A DNA stretch of 64,000 bases from Flavobacterium nitrogenifigens (GTDB lineage: Bacteria > Bacteroidota > Bacteroidia > Flavobacteriales > Flavobacteriaceae): positions 25,376-89,375 of the forward strand of contig NZ_QJRI01000161.1 of NCBI RefSeq assembly GCF_003254565.1. The letters run 5' to 3'. A model generated the notes under the pieces. It ran no database searches and had not been told where the DNA came from. It saw only the letters and a program-made list of their open reading frames with translations. A program made the position numbers and the translations under genes. Below are positions 34,067 through 42,522 of the stretch, one piece after another. Every line of letters starts with the position of its first letter. The stretch's first letter is position 1.

Positions 34067-35077
34067 ATGAAAAAGATTACGATTAGAGATATTGCTAAAC
34101 AGGCAGAAGTTTCTATTTCTACCGTGTCTTTTGTGATCAACGGAAAAGGCGAAAAAATGGCTATTAGCCCCACTGTAATCAAAAAAGTTCAGGATGTAGC
34201 ACAAAAACTGCAATACAAGCCCAATATGATTGCTAGCAGCCTGCGAACAGGAAAAACAAGATCAATCGGACTTATTGTAGAAGATATTTCCAATCAGTTT
34301 TTTGCAGATTTGGCCAGAGTTATAGAAGACGAAGCAAAAAACATAAATTATAGAGTTTTTTATTGCAGTACAGGAGATGATAATGAGCGCTCCGAAGAAT
34401 TGGTGCAAAGTCTTTTACAAGCAAATGTTGAAGGGTTTATTATTACACCGACTCGAAATTTGGAGAAAACAATTGGCCAGCTTTTAAAACTTCAAAAGCC
34501 AGTGGTTTTAATTGACCGATATTTTGCCAATCAAAAAGTAAGTCACGTTCTAATGGATAATTATGAAGGATCTTACTCAGCTACTAAATTTTTAATCGGC
34601 AAAGGAAAAAAGAATATTGCCGTTGTGAATAATGAATCTGGAATGATTCAGATGAAATTAAGAGAGAAAGGATATGTAGATGCGTTAAAAGAAGAAGGAA
34701 TTTATAACGAAAATTACACGCTTCATCTAGATTATCATATAAGTGAACAAAGCAGAATTGATGCGATAGTAAATTTCTTCAAGAAAAATAAAGAGATAGA
34801 TGCGGTTCTTTTTTCGGCCAACTATCTCGGGCTTGCAGGACTTCAGGCTTTTAGGGCTTTGAAATATAAAATCCCCGAAGACGTTTCTGTTATAAGCTTT
34901 GATGATCATGATAGCTTCAAATTGCATACACCTACAATTTCGGTCATTGCGCAGCCCATTGAAGAAATTGCTGTCAAATCGATACAGCTGTTAATGAGTC
35001 AGATGACAAACTTTGAAGATTTCAAAATTGAAAAGGTTCTCAAGAGAGGAACTTTGATTGTCAGGGAATCAGTTTAA
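34067..35077 (+). CDS. LacI/GalR-family transcriptional regulator (336 aa)
   Basis: The N-terminal HTH is typical (ITIRDIAKQAEVSISTVSFV) with the hinge helix PNMIASSLRTGKTRSIGLIV, followed by a periplasmic-binding-protein-like sugar domain (SVISFDDHDSFKLHTPTISV near the end). It lies 200 nt before the SusC/SusD pair of the mannan locus and probably represses it until a mannose-derived sugar binds. Confidence 0.92.
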   Translation: MKKITIRDIAKQAEVSISTVSFVINGKGEKMAISPTVIKKVQDVAQKLQYKPNMIASSLRTGKTRSIGLIVEDISNQFFADLARVIEDEAKNINYRVFYCSTGDDNERSEELVQSLLQANVEGFIITPTRNLEKTIGQLLKLQKPVVLIDRYFANQKVSHVLMDNYEGSYSATKFLIGKGKKNIAVVNNESGMIQMKLREKGYVDALKEEGIYNENYTLHLDYHISEQSRIDAIVNFFKKNKEIDAVLFSANYLGLAGLQAFRALKYKIPEDVSVISFDDHDSFKLHTPTISVIAQPIEEIAVKSIQLLMSQMTNFEDFKIEKVLKRGTLIVRESV

Positions 35078-35120
35078 AAATTGAATTTAAAAAAGTTGAG
35101 GCTTTTTTTTAATCATTTCA

Positions 35121-35134
35121 CTAAAACGATTTAG
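35121..35134. promoter_or_regulatory. Candidate LacI-family operator before susC
   Basis: CTAAAACGATTTAG is an imperfect palindrome sharing CTAAAACG with 33992-33999. It lies 143 nt before the susC start. Confidence 0.5.
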
Positions 35135-35276
35135 TACAAATAAAAAAAACAGTAGCAGATCAAAACTGCTTGCTGTGATATTGCAAACAGAGTACAATTT
35201 TTTATTAATTATTTAAAAACAAACAACAAATCAAATCAACAAAACAAAATCAAAACCAATAACCAAAAAAACGCTT

Positions 35277-38200
35277 ATGAGACGAATATTAGCAGTGTTA
35301 GGAGTGATATTGCTTAGCAGTTTGAGTGCTGCCGCGCAAAATCGATTAATAACCGGTATAGTTACAGATGCAGAGAACAAGGGAATTGTCGGTGCATCGA
35401 TCGAAGTTCAAGGAAAACCATTTAGTGCTATTTCGGATGCCGAAGGCCGATTTAGAATGAATGTTCCCGAAGGAAAAGTTATCCTTAATGTATCTTCTAT
35501 GGGGTTTCAGTCACAATCAGTGGCAGTGCAAGAAAAAGATACAAGAGTCGCAGTTACGTTAGTTGAGACTACGCAGGAATTAAAAGATGTTGTTGTAACT
35601 TCATTTGGAGTTAAAAAACAAAAGAAAAGTTTAGGTTACGCAGTTGGAGAACTAAAAGGCGAGGATCTGACAAAAAATAAAGAAATTAACTTAGGAAACG
35701 CGCTTCAAGGTAAAATTGCCGGAGTAAACGTTTCGGCGCCAGTTACTGGGCCTTCAGGTTCTAGCCGTGTGGTAATTCGTGGAGCAACTTCTGCATCTGG
35801 TCTTAATCAGCCGTTGTATGTTGTTGACGGAATTCCGATTGACAATACACAGCAAGGAAATGCCGGAATGTGGGGTGGTGCCGATAAAGGAGATGGTATG
35901 TCATCTTTTAATCCAGACGATATCGCTTCTATGTCGGTTCTTAAAGGTAGTGCCGCTTCTGCTCTTTATGGGTACAGAGGATCTAATGGTGTTATCTTAA
36001 TTACAACTAAAAAAGGTAAAAACGGAACAGGAATTGGAGTAGATTTCAGTACAAATTCTGCTTTCAATACACCTGCAAGCCTTTTAAAATGGCAAGATCA
36101 ATATGGTGCTGGGGCTCCAAATGCAAACGGTGTGCCAACCAGATTTAACAACTTACAGGAACTTAGAGATTCATATTATTTTTCATGGGGAGATAAATAC
36201 GATGGAACACCATCTTTGTCTCTTGATGGTAAAACAAGACCTTATCAGCCTTACGGAAAAGATAATGTGGAGAATTTCTACAGAACTGGATATTCTTTCA
36301 GTAATACTTTAGCAATTTCTGGAGGAAATGAGTCAACAAATTTCAGATTGTCTTTTGGAAATACTAAAGACGAATCGATCATGCCAGGAACTACTTTTGG
36401 AAGAAACAACGTAGCTTTAAGTTTAAATTCGGCTCCAAATAAAAGAATCAGTATTGAAAGTAATGCTCAGTACATTTCTGAAAAAAGCCACAACCGACCA
36501 TATTTGAATGACTCGCCAAGAAACCCGTCTTTCCCGACTACTTTCATGACTACAAGTTCAGATATCAGATGGTTAAGCAATCCTTATGATGCTAACGGAG
36601 GAGAAGAGGACTTTTTAGGTGCAAACGTATATCATACCAATCCTTATTTTGCAACGAAATCTCCTTTAAACGACGATCTTAGAAAACGTTTTATCGGTTC
36701 GGCAAAAGTAAACTATAACATTACAGACAAAATTTATGCTAAAGCTGTTATTGGTATTGATGATGTTAATTATGAGTATACTGAGATTGAGCCTACTGGA
36801 ATAAATTATAATCCAGGTGGATCTATTGAAAACAGAATTGAAACGCGTTCTGAAGTAAACGCTTCTGGTTTCGTGGGCTACAAAGGAGATATTGCTAAAG
36901 ATATTTCATTAGATGCTTTTATCGGAGCAAACCGTCAGCATAACAGATACAGTGGTATAAAAATGAAAGGAAATAATTTTATTGTTCCATTCGAATATTT
37001 TTACGGAAATACACAGCCAGATAAAACAGAAAAATTATTTTCAGAAAGTGAAGTAAACTCTCTTTTCTATTCTGCAGATATTGGATATAAAGATTTCTTA
37101 TTCTTGAGTTTAACAGGCCGTGAAGACTGGTTTTCAACATTAGATCCTGCAAACAACAGTACTTTTTATCCTTCTGTAAGTTCAAGTTTTATTTATTCTG
37201 AAGTTTTAGGTCTTCCTGAGTGGATGTCATATGGTAAGGTTAGAGTAGGTTGGGGTAACGTTGGAGGTGCATTGCCAGAAGCTTATGCTTTAGCATTGAC
37301 TTACACTACGCCAGACGGACAAACAGATTCATTAGGACAGCCAATTTTGGGTGTAAATGGAGAAACAATTCCAAACAGAACTTTAAAACCTTACAACGTA
37401 AGCACAATTGAGTTTGGTTTCGAAAATACCTTCTTCAATAACAGAGTGAGTACAGATTTGACTTTCTACAGCAAAAAAACAACAAATGATATTACAGATG
37501 CTGACGTTTCTCAGGCTTCTGGTTACAGAACAACAAAAATCAACGTTGGAGAAATTTTAAACAAAGGGGTGGAGTTTGCTGTTAATGTAAAAGCTATTAA
37601 GACGCCAAGTTTTTCTTGGAACGTAGGTTATAATTTTGCTTACAACGATAGTGAAGTTTTGAATCTTTCTGATAAAATTACAACGAAAACATTGGAAGGA
37701 AACAGAGACGGAAGAGCTAATGTAGTTTTAGAAAAAGGACAGCCTTTTGGAGTGATTAAAGCATACGATTATTTAAGAGATGCTAATGGAAATATAGTGC
37801 TTGGCACGGACGGAAAATTCTTAAGAGGAAATTTAATTATTGCAGGACAAGGTGTTGCACCAATGTCTATGGGACTTTCAAATGATTTCTCTTATAAAAA
37901 TTTCACACTTTCAGTTTTTGTTGATGCTAAATTCGGAGGAGAAATCTACTCGGCTACAAACCAGTTAGGAACACGTTACGGATTATCTGAAATTACACTT
38001 CCAGGTCGTGAAAATGGCGTTCAGGTAAGCGGAACAGATGTGAACGGAAATCCAGTTAATAAAACCGTTTCGGCATACGATTACTGGAGAAGCTACAGTG
38101 ATGTAACATCAAACTTTGTTTACGATGCTGATTTTGTTAAGCTTAGAGCAATTTCATTTGCTTACAACTTCCCAAAAGCATACTTGCAAAAAACACCATT

Positions 38201-38369
38201 CCAGTCTGTTAGTTTAGCATTTTCTGCTCATAATTTATGGACTATTTATGACAAAGTTCCAAACATCGATCCTGAGTCAAATTACTCAAACAGTAATGCT
38301 CAAGGTATGGAGAGAGCTTCTATGCCATTGACAAGAAACTATGGTTTTTCGCTTAATGTCAAATTCTAA
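35277..38369 (+). CDS. SusC-family TonB-dependent transporter of the mannan locus (1030 aa)
   Basis: Signal peptide MRRILAVLGVILLSSLSAAA, CarboxypepD-like domain (LITGIVTDAENKGIVGASIE), plug (VVVTSFGVKKQKKSLGYAVG; LNQPLYVVDGIPID; GSAASALYGYRGSNGVILIT) and barrel ending in NYGFSLNVKF. It lacks the STN domain seen in the other SusC (24615), which fits control by LacI rather than by a sigma/anti-sigma pair. It would import mannan-derived oligosaccharides with the SusD encoded 12 nt downstream. Confidence 0.93.
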   Translation: MRRILAVLGVILLSSLSAAAQNRLITGIVTDAENKGIVGASIEVQGKPFSAISDAEGRFRMNVPEGKVILNVSSMGFQSQSVAVQEKDTRVAVTLVETTQELKDVVVTSFGVKKQKKSLGYAVGELKGEDLTKNKEINLGNALQGKIAGVNVSAPVTGPSGSSRVVIRGATSASGLNQPLYVVDGIPIDNTQQGNAGMWGGADKGDGMSSFNPDDIASMSVLKGSAASALYGYRGSNGVILITTKKGKNGTGIGVDFSTNSAFNTPASLLKWQDQYGAGAPNANGVPTRFNNLQELRDSYYFSWGDKYDGTPSLSLDGKTRPYQPYGKDNVENFYRTGYSFSNTLAISGGNESTNFRLSFGNTKDESIMPGTTFGRNNVALSLNSAPNKRISIESNAQYISEKSHNRPYLNDSPRNPSFPTTFMTTSSDIRWLSNPYDANGGEEDFLGANVYHTNPYFATKSPLNDDLRKRFIGSAKVNYNITDKIYAKAVIGIDDVNYEYTEIEPTGINYNPGGSIENRIETRSEVNASGFVGYKGDIAKDISLDAFIGANRQHNRYSGIKMKGNNFIVPFEYFYGNTQPDKTEKLFSESEVNSLFYSADIGYKDFLFLSLTGREDWFSTLDPANNSTFYPSVSSSFIYSEVLGLPEWMSYGKVRVGWGNVGGALPEAYALALTYTTPDGQTDSLGQPILGVNGETIPNRTLKPYNVSTIEFGFENTFFNNRVSTDLTFYSKKTTNDITDADVSQASGYRTTKINVGEILNKGVEFAVNVKAIKTPSFSWNVGYNFAYNDSEVLNLSDKITTKTLEGNRDGRANVVLEKGQPFGVIKAYDYLRDANGNIVLGTDGKFLRGNLIIAGQGVAPMSMGLSNDFSYKNFTLSVFVDAKFGGEIYSATNQLGTRYGLSEITLPGRENGVQVSGTDVNGNPVNKTVSAYDYWRSYSDVTSNFVYDADFVKLRAISFAYNFPKAYLQKTPFQSVSLAFSAHNLWTIYDKVPNIDPESNYSNSNAQGMERASMPLTRNYGFSLNVKF

Positions 38370-38381
38370 TTCTTAAAAAAG

Positions 38382-39896
38382 ATGAAAAATAGATATATCA
38401 AAATATTTTGTGTCGCAATTGTTGGTGCTTTGACATTGGCTTCATGCGATAAAGGATTCGAAGAAATGAATAAGAATCCAAATGCTTTAACAGATCCAGC
38501 TGTAAAATCAATGTTTACGCTTGCTGAGATTTATGTAGACGGACAAGATTTTTCTAACACAAGAGGAAACAATTTATACGCAGCACAAATTGTACAGCAG
38601 TTTTCTTCACTTGGAGGGCCAGGTTCAAAATATACGTATTCTTCTGAGTATTCTGCCGCGCTTTTTGGAGAAACTTATGGAAAAGGATTAAACCAGATTT
38701 TCCAATTATTATCTGTAGTAGAGAATACGCCAGAGAACTCAAATATGATTCAAGCATGTAGAATCATGAAAGTTTTCTTGTTCCAAAAATTGACAGATAC
38801 TTATGGTGAAGTTCCTTACTTTGAAGCAGGAAAGGGATACAACGGAAACGTATTTTCTCCAAAATATGATACGCAGGAAGCCATTTACAATGATCTTTTA
38901 AAAGAATTGGACGAGGCTGGAACTGCACTTGATCCAAGCAAACCATTTGTTGGAAACGCCGATTTGTATTACCAAAGCGATGTTGTAAGATGGAAAAAAC
39001 TGGCAAACTCTTTAATGTTAAGAGTAGCAATGCGTCTGTCTAAAGTAAATCCTGCAAAAGCAAAAGAATTTGTAGAAAAAGCCTATGCAAAAGGAGTTTT
39101 TACGACAAATGACGACAGTTTGGTTTTAAAACACGATGCAGGTCCTGCAGGAGTAAAAACCAATCCAATTACATCTTCATGGGTTAGAAACGATTTGAAC
39201 GGAGGAGAATCTAACATTAAATTCAGTAAAACGTTTATCGATATGTTGAAAAACACAAATGATCCTCGTTTAAGAATTTATGCAAAATTGGAAGCAACTG
39301 GAGACAATAACCCAGCAAGTCAGCAAGGTTTGGCAAATGATGCAAAAGAATTTCCAGGAGGAGACAAAAAATTGTTCTCAGATCCAAATACTTCTACAGT
39401 ATTACGTTTAGATGCTCCAACATTAATTATGTCTTATGCTGAGGTTCAGTTTTTATTGGCTGAAGCTGCGGTAAAAGGATGGAATGTTGGCGGATCGGCT
39501 CAGACTTATTATGAAAATGGAGTAAGAGCAGCGATGAATATTTTGATCATTTTTGGAGATAAAGTGTCTCCAGTTTCACCAGCAGAATACAACACTTACA
39601 TTACAACATATCCATTTAAATCTACAGGAACAGAAGCGCAGAAAATTGAACAAATTATCACGCAAAAATGGATTGTATTGTTATTCAATGGTTTTGAAGC
39701 ATTCTCAGAATACAGAAGAACGGGCTATCCAGTTTTAGTTCCTGTTAATGATCCAACTGGAGAAACTCAAGGAACAATTCCGAGAAGATTAATTTATGAT
39801 CAGTCAGAACTTATTACAAATGAGGCTAATTATAAAGCAGCAATTCAACGTCAAGGTTTAGATTTAATGACCACAAGAATCTGGTGGGATAAATAA
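38382..39896 (+). CDS. SusD-like surface lipoprotein of the mannan locus (504 aa)
   Basis: Lipoprotein signal ending LTLASC (C22), then the SusD-like (SusD_2 type) pattern GFEEMNKNPNALTDP, TDTYGEVPYFEAGKGYNG and RLDAPTLIMSYAEVQFLLAE, and the C-terminal core QKWIVLLFNGFEAFSEYRRT. Sequence type and length match the subgroup that often partners glycan-importing SusC proteins. It is translated 12 nt after SusC and followed by a terminator. Confidence 0.92.
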   Translation: MKNRYIKIFCVAIVGALTLASCDKGFEEMNKNPNALTDPAVKSMFTLAEIYVDGQDFSNTRGNNLYAAQIVQQFSSLGGPGSKYTYSSEYSAALFGETYGKGLNQIFQLLSVVENTPENSNMIQACRIMKVFLFQKLTDTYGEVPYFEAGKGYNGNVFSPKYDTQEAIYNDLLKELDEAGTALDPSKPFVGNADLYYQSDVVRWKKLANSLMLRVAMRLSKVNPAKAKEFVEKAYAKGVFTTNDDSLVLKHDAGPAGVKTNPITSSWVRNDLNGGESNIKFSKTFIDMLKNTNDPRLRIYAKLEATGDNNPASQQGLANDAKEFPGGDKKLFSDPNTSTVLRLDAPTLIMSYAEVQFLLAEAAVKGWNVGGSAQTYYENGVRAAMNILIIFGDKVSPVSPAEYNTYITTYPFKSTGTEAQKIEQIITQKWIVLLFNGFEAFSEYRRTGYPVLVPVNDPTGETQGTIPRRLIYDQSELITNEANYKAAIQRQGLDLMTTRIWWDK

Positions 39897-39920
39897 TTTT
39901 TAAATTGGTTGGTTAGTTTA

Positions 39921-39953
39921 AATAAGTCGGGTAATGAGCATACCCGGCTTATT
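39921..39953 (+). terminator. Terminator after susD
   Basis: AATAAGTCGGGTA (39921-39933) pairs with TACCCGGCTTATT (39941-39953) with one G-T pair and runs into TTTTT. Confidence 0.85.
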
Positions 39954-40334
39954 TTTAAAATCATACAATTGATTGATCTGAGAAGCAAATATTTGAAAAG
40001 TTATTTTACAGATTCAAATACCCTTTTTTTCGCATAAAACAAATTTGGTTCTGCTGAAAAAGATGGATTTTATTTTCTGTATTGTAAAAATTTCAAAATA
40101 CTATACTTAAAGTTTATTTCAATTATTTGAGTTTAAAAACAATCCACATCAAAATCAAAATAAAGCATAAGGCAGTGGTAAAGAAGATATTTCTAGTTGT
40201 ATTTTAGAGTTACTAACAAAGAATAAATTCTCAAGAGAAGGAATAGGTGCGGTCAGTTCTTTCCTTCTCTAAAACTGCCAAATTACTTACCTTTTTTAGT
40301 AATTTTAGAAGGTATTAATATAGTACTCCGTAAA
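39954..40334. other. Intergenic region before the mannosidase genes
   Basis: About 380 AT-rich bases with no gene, repeat or RNA recognised. A promoter for the mannosidase operon is expected here because the terminator ends the susCD transcript, but no clear TAnnTTTG element could be fixed. Confidence 0.4.
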
Positions 40335-42323
40335 ATGAATTATCAAAAAAAACTTCATTGGCTAATATGTCTGTTCGTAACAACTTTTACATCAATTGCT
40401 TTTGCACAAAGTGTTGATTTAAAAGACAATTGGACCTATCGTGAAGAAAAAACACAGAAATGGTATTCGGCTAATGTTCCGGGAGAAATTCATACCGATT
40501 TGCTCAACAGCAAATTAATACCAGATCCATTTTACAGAGATAATGAAAAAAAACTGCAATGGATTGAACGCAAAAACTGGGAATACAAAACTGCTTTTCA
40601 GGTTACAGCAAATATGCTGAAAAAGAAAAACACAGAATTAGTTTTTGACGGATTAGATACTTATGCATCCGTTTACGTAAATAATCAGCTAGTTTTAAAA
40701 GCCGATAATATGTTCCGTCAATGGCGTGTTGACGTTAAAAAAGTCTTGAAGTCAGGAAATAATGATTTGAGAATTGTATTTCAATCAGCACAAAATGTAG
40801 TCGATTCGCTGGCTAAAAAAGATTATCCATTCGTAATTCCAGACAATCCGCGCGCCTATGTTCGCAAAGCGCAATACCATTTTGGCTGGGATTGGGGACC
40901 AAAATTCACCACTTGCGGAATATGGAAAACGCCAAGATTTGAAGCTTACGACGAAAAAGAACCTGAGAAACCGTATGTTTTAAATAGAAAAATTGAATTG
41001 ATACAAGATAAGGACAGTCTTGGTCGTGCTTTCTATTTTAAAATTGATGGAAGACCAGTCTACATGAAAGGAGCCAATTATATTCCGTCAGACGCTTTTC
41101 TTTCGAAAGTGACCAAAAAAGAATATGAAAAAATAGTTTTATCTGCCAAAGAAGCCAATATGAACATGCTTCGCGTTTGGGGCGGAGGTATTTATGAAGA
41201 TGATTATTTCTACGATTTATGCGATAAATACGGCATAAATGTCTGGCAGGATTTTATGTTCGCGGGTACAATGGTTCCTGGAGACGATGCTTTTTTTGAA
41301 AATGTAAAAAAAGAAGTCCAATATCAGGTAAAGAGATTGCGCCATCATCCAAGCATTGTTTTATGGTGCGGAAACAATGAATCTGATGAAGCCTTTAAAA
41401 ATTGGGGCTGGATGAAAAGTTTCAAAATTTCAAAACAAGATTCAATCCGTTTGTGGAAAGACTATACACGTTTATTTCATGACAGTATTCCAAAATGGGT
41501 AAAAGAAGTCGATGGGAAACGTCCGTATTTAAGCTCTTCGCCATTATACCATTGGTCTAAAGCAAAAAGCGTAACCGAAGGAGATAGCCATTATTGGGGA
41601 ATTTGGTGGGGATTGGAAGATATTGAAGCCGTTCAGAAAAAAACAGGAAGATTTGTGAGCGAATACGGAATGCTGTCTTTACCAAATTATAATTCAATTG
41701 AAGAATTTACTTCACCAGAAGATCGAAATTTATATTCAGATATACTAAAAGTACATTTAAAAGCAGGCAAAGGTTTTGAAAAATTAGATTCCTATCTCGC
41801 TAAATATTTTATCGATGCTTCTAAAATAAAAAAGATGAATCTGGAAGATTATGCGTACTTGAGCCAATGCATGCATTATTATTCCATCAAAAATATTGTC
41901 GGTACGCATCGTGCTAAAGCGCCTTACAATATGGGGACTTTAGTTTGGCAATTAAATGATTGTTGGCCAGTAGCAAGCTGGAGTATTACCGATTACAACA
42001 ACCGACAGCCAAAAGCGGCTTGGTATGCCATAAAAGAAGCCTATAGAGATGACATAAAACCAGAAACGGATTTTACGCACCCAAAAGATTTGGCATTAGA
42101 AGATCCAAAAATCAGTTGGCAAATAAAAGGAAATAACGTAACGATAAAAGCTCAGAAAATGGCAAAATATGTTTGCGTTTCAATGAAAGGCTATAACGGA
42201 AAATGGAGCGATAATTATTTTGATCTAAAAGCAGGAGAGGAAAAGACAATTTCGTTTGAAGGAAAAATAACGAAGCCAGAGATTAAGATTTATTCTTTGT
42301 TTGAGGTTCTTAAAAGGTACTAA
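40335..42323 (+). CDS. GH2 beta-mannosidase, short form (662 aa)
   Basis: Signal peptide (ICLFVTTFTSIAFAQ), GH2 sugar-binding domain (WYSANVPGEIHTDLLNSKLI; LVFDGLDTYASVYVNNQLVL; YHFGWDWGPKFTTCGIW) and (beta/alpha)8 barrel with E349 (WCGNNESDEA, acid/base) and E443 (FVSEYGMLS, nucleophile). Family members are usually about 850 aa. Here the jump from TPRFEAYDEKEPEKPYVLNR to KIDGRPVYMKGANYIPSD leaves only ~25 residues where an Ig-like domain normally stands. The C-terminal domains are short. It would remove terminal beta-mannose, for example from the N-glycan core. Confidence 0.85.
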   Translation: MNYQKKLHWLICLFVTTFTSIAFAQSVDLKDNWTYREEKTQKWYSANVPGEIHTDLLNSKLIPDPFYRDNEKKLQWIERKNWEYKTAFQVTANMLKKKNTELVFDGLDTYASVYVNNQLVLKADNMFRQWRVDVKKVLKSGNNDLRIVFQSAQNVVDSLAKKDYPFVIPDNPRAYVRKAQYHFGWDWGPKFTTCGIWKTPRFEAYDEKEPEKPYVLNRKIELIQDKDSLGRAFYFKIDGRPVYMKGANYIPSDAFLSKVTKKEYEKIVLSAKEANMNMLRVWGGGIYEDDYFYDLCDKYGINVWQDFMFAGTMVPGDDAFFENVKKEVQYQVKRLRHHPSIVLWCGNNESDEAFKNWGWMKSFKISKQDSIRLWKDYTRLFHDSIPKWVKEVDGKRPYLSSSPLYHWSKAKSVTEGDSHYWGIWWGLEDIEAVQKKTGRFVSEYGMLSLPNYNSIEEFTSPEDRNLYSDILKVHLKAGKGFEKLDSYLAKYFIDASKIKKMNLEDYAYLSQCMHYYSIKNIVGTHRAKAPYNMGTLVWQLNDCWPVASWSITDYNNRQPKAAWYAIKEAYRDDIKPETDFTHPKDLALEDPKISWQIKGNNVTIKAQKMAKYVCVSMKGYNGKWSDNYFDLKAGEEKTISFEGKITKPEIKIYSLFEVLKRY

Positions 42324-42355
42324 GATGCTAAGGTTCTAAGGAACAAAGGTTTTTT

Positions 42356-42454
42356 GTAGAGACGCACCGCAGTGCGTCTCCTTATGAAAATTACGGTTCA
42401 TTCTTTATTATAATGTTTTATAAATTGACCGTAGAGACGCGCTGTAGTGCGTCT
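42356..42454. repeat. Two copies of a GTAGAGACGC palindromic repeat
   Basis: GTAGAGACGCACCGCAGTGC (42356-42375, continuing GTCTC) and GTAGAGACGCGCTGTAGTGC (42431-42450, continuing GTCTA) are each hairpins, 50 nt apart in direct orientation. This is a widespread intergenic repeat type. Confidence 0.7.
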
Positions 42455-42522
42455 AACATACAGAAATTAAAAAATATTTGCGTTAATTATTTTAAACCAT
42501 ACACAATCAAAAATAAAAATAT

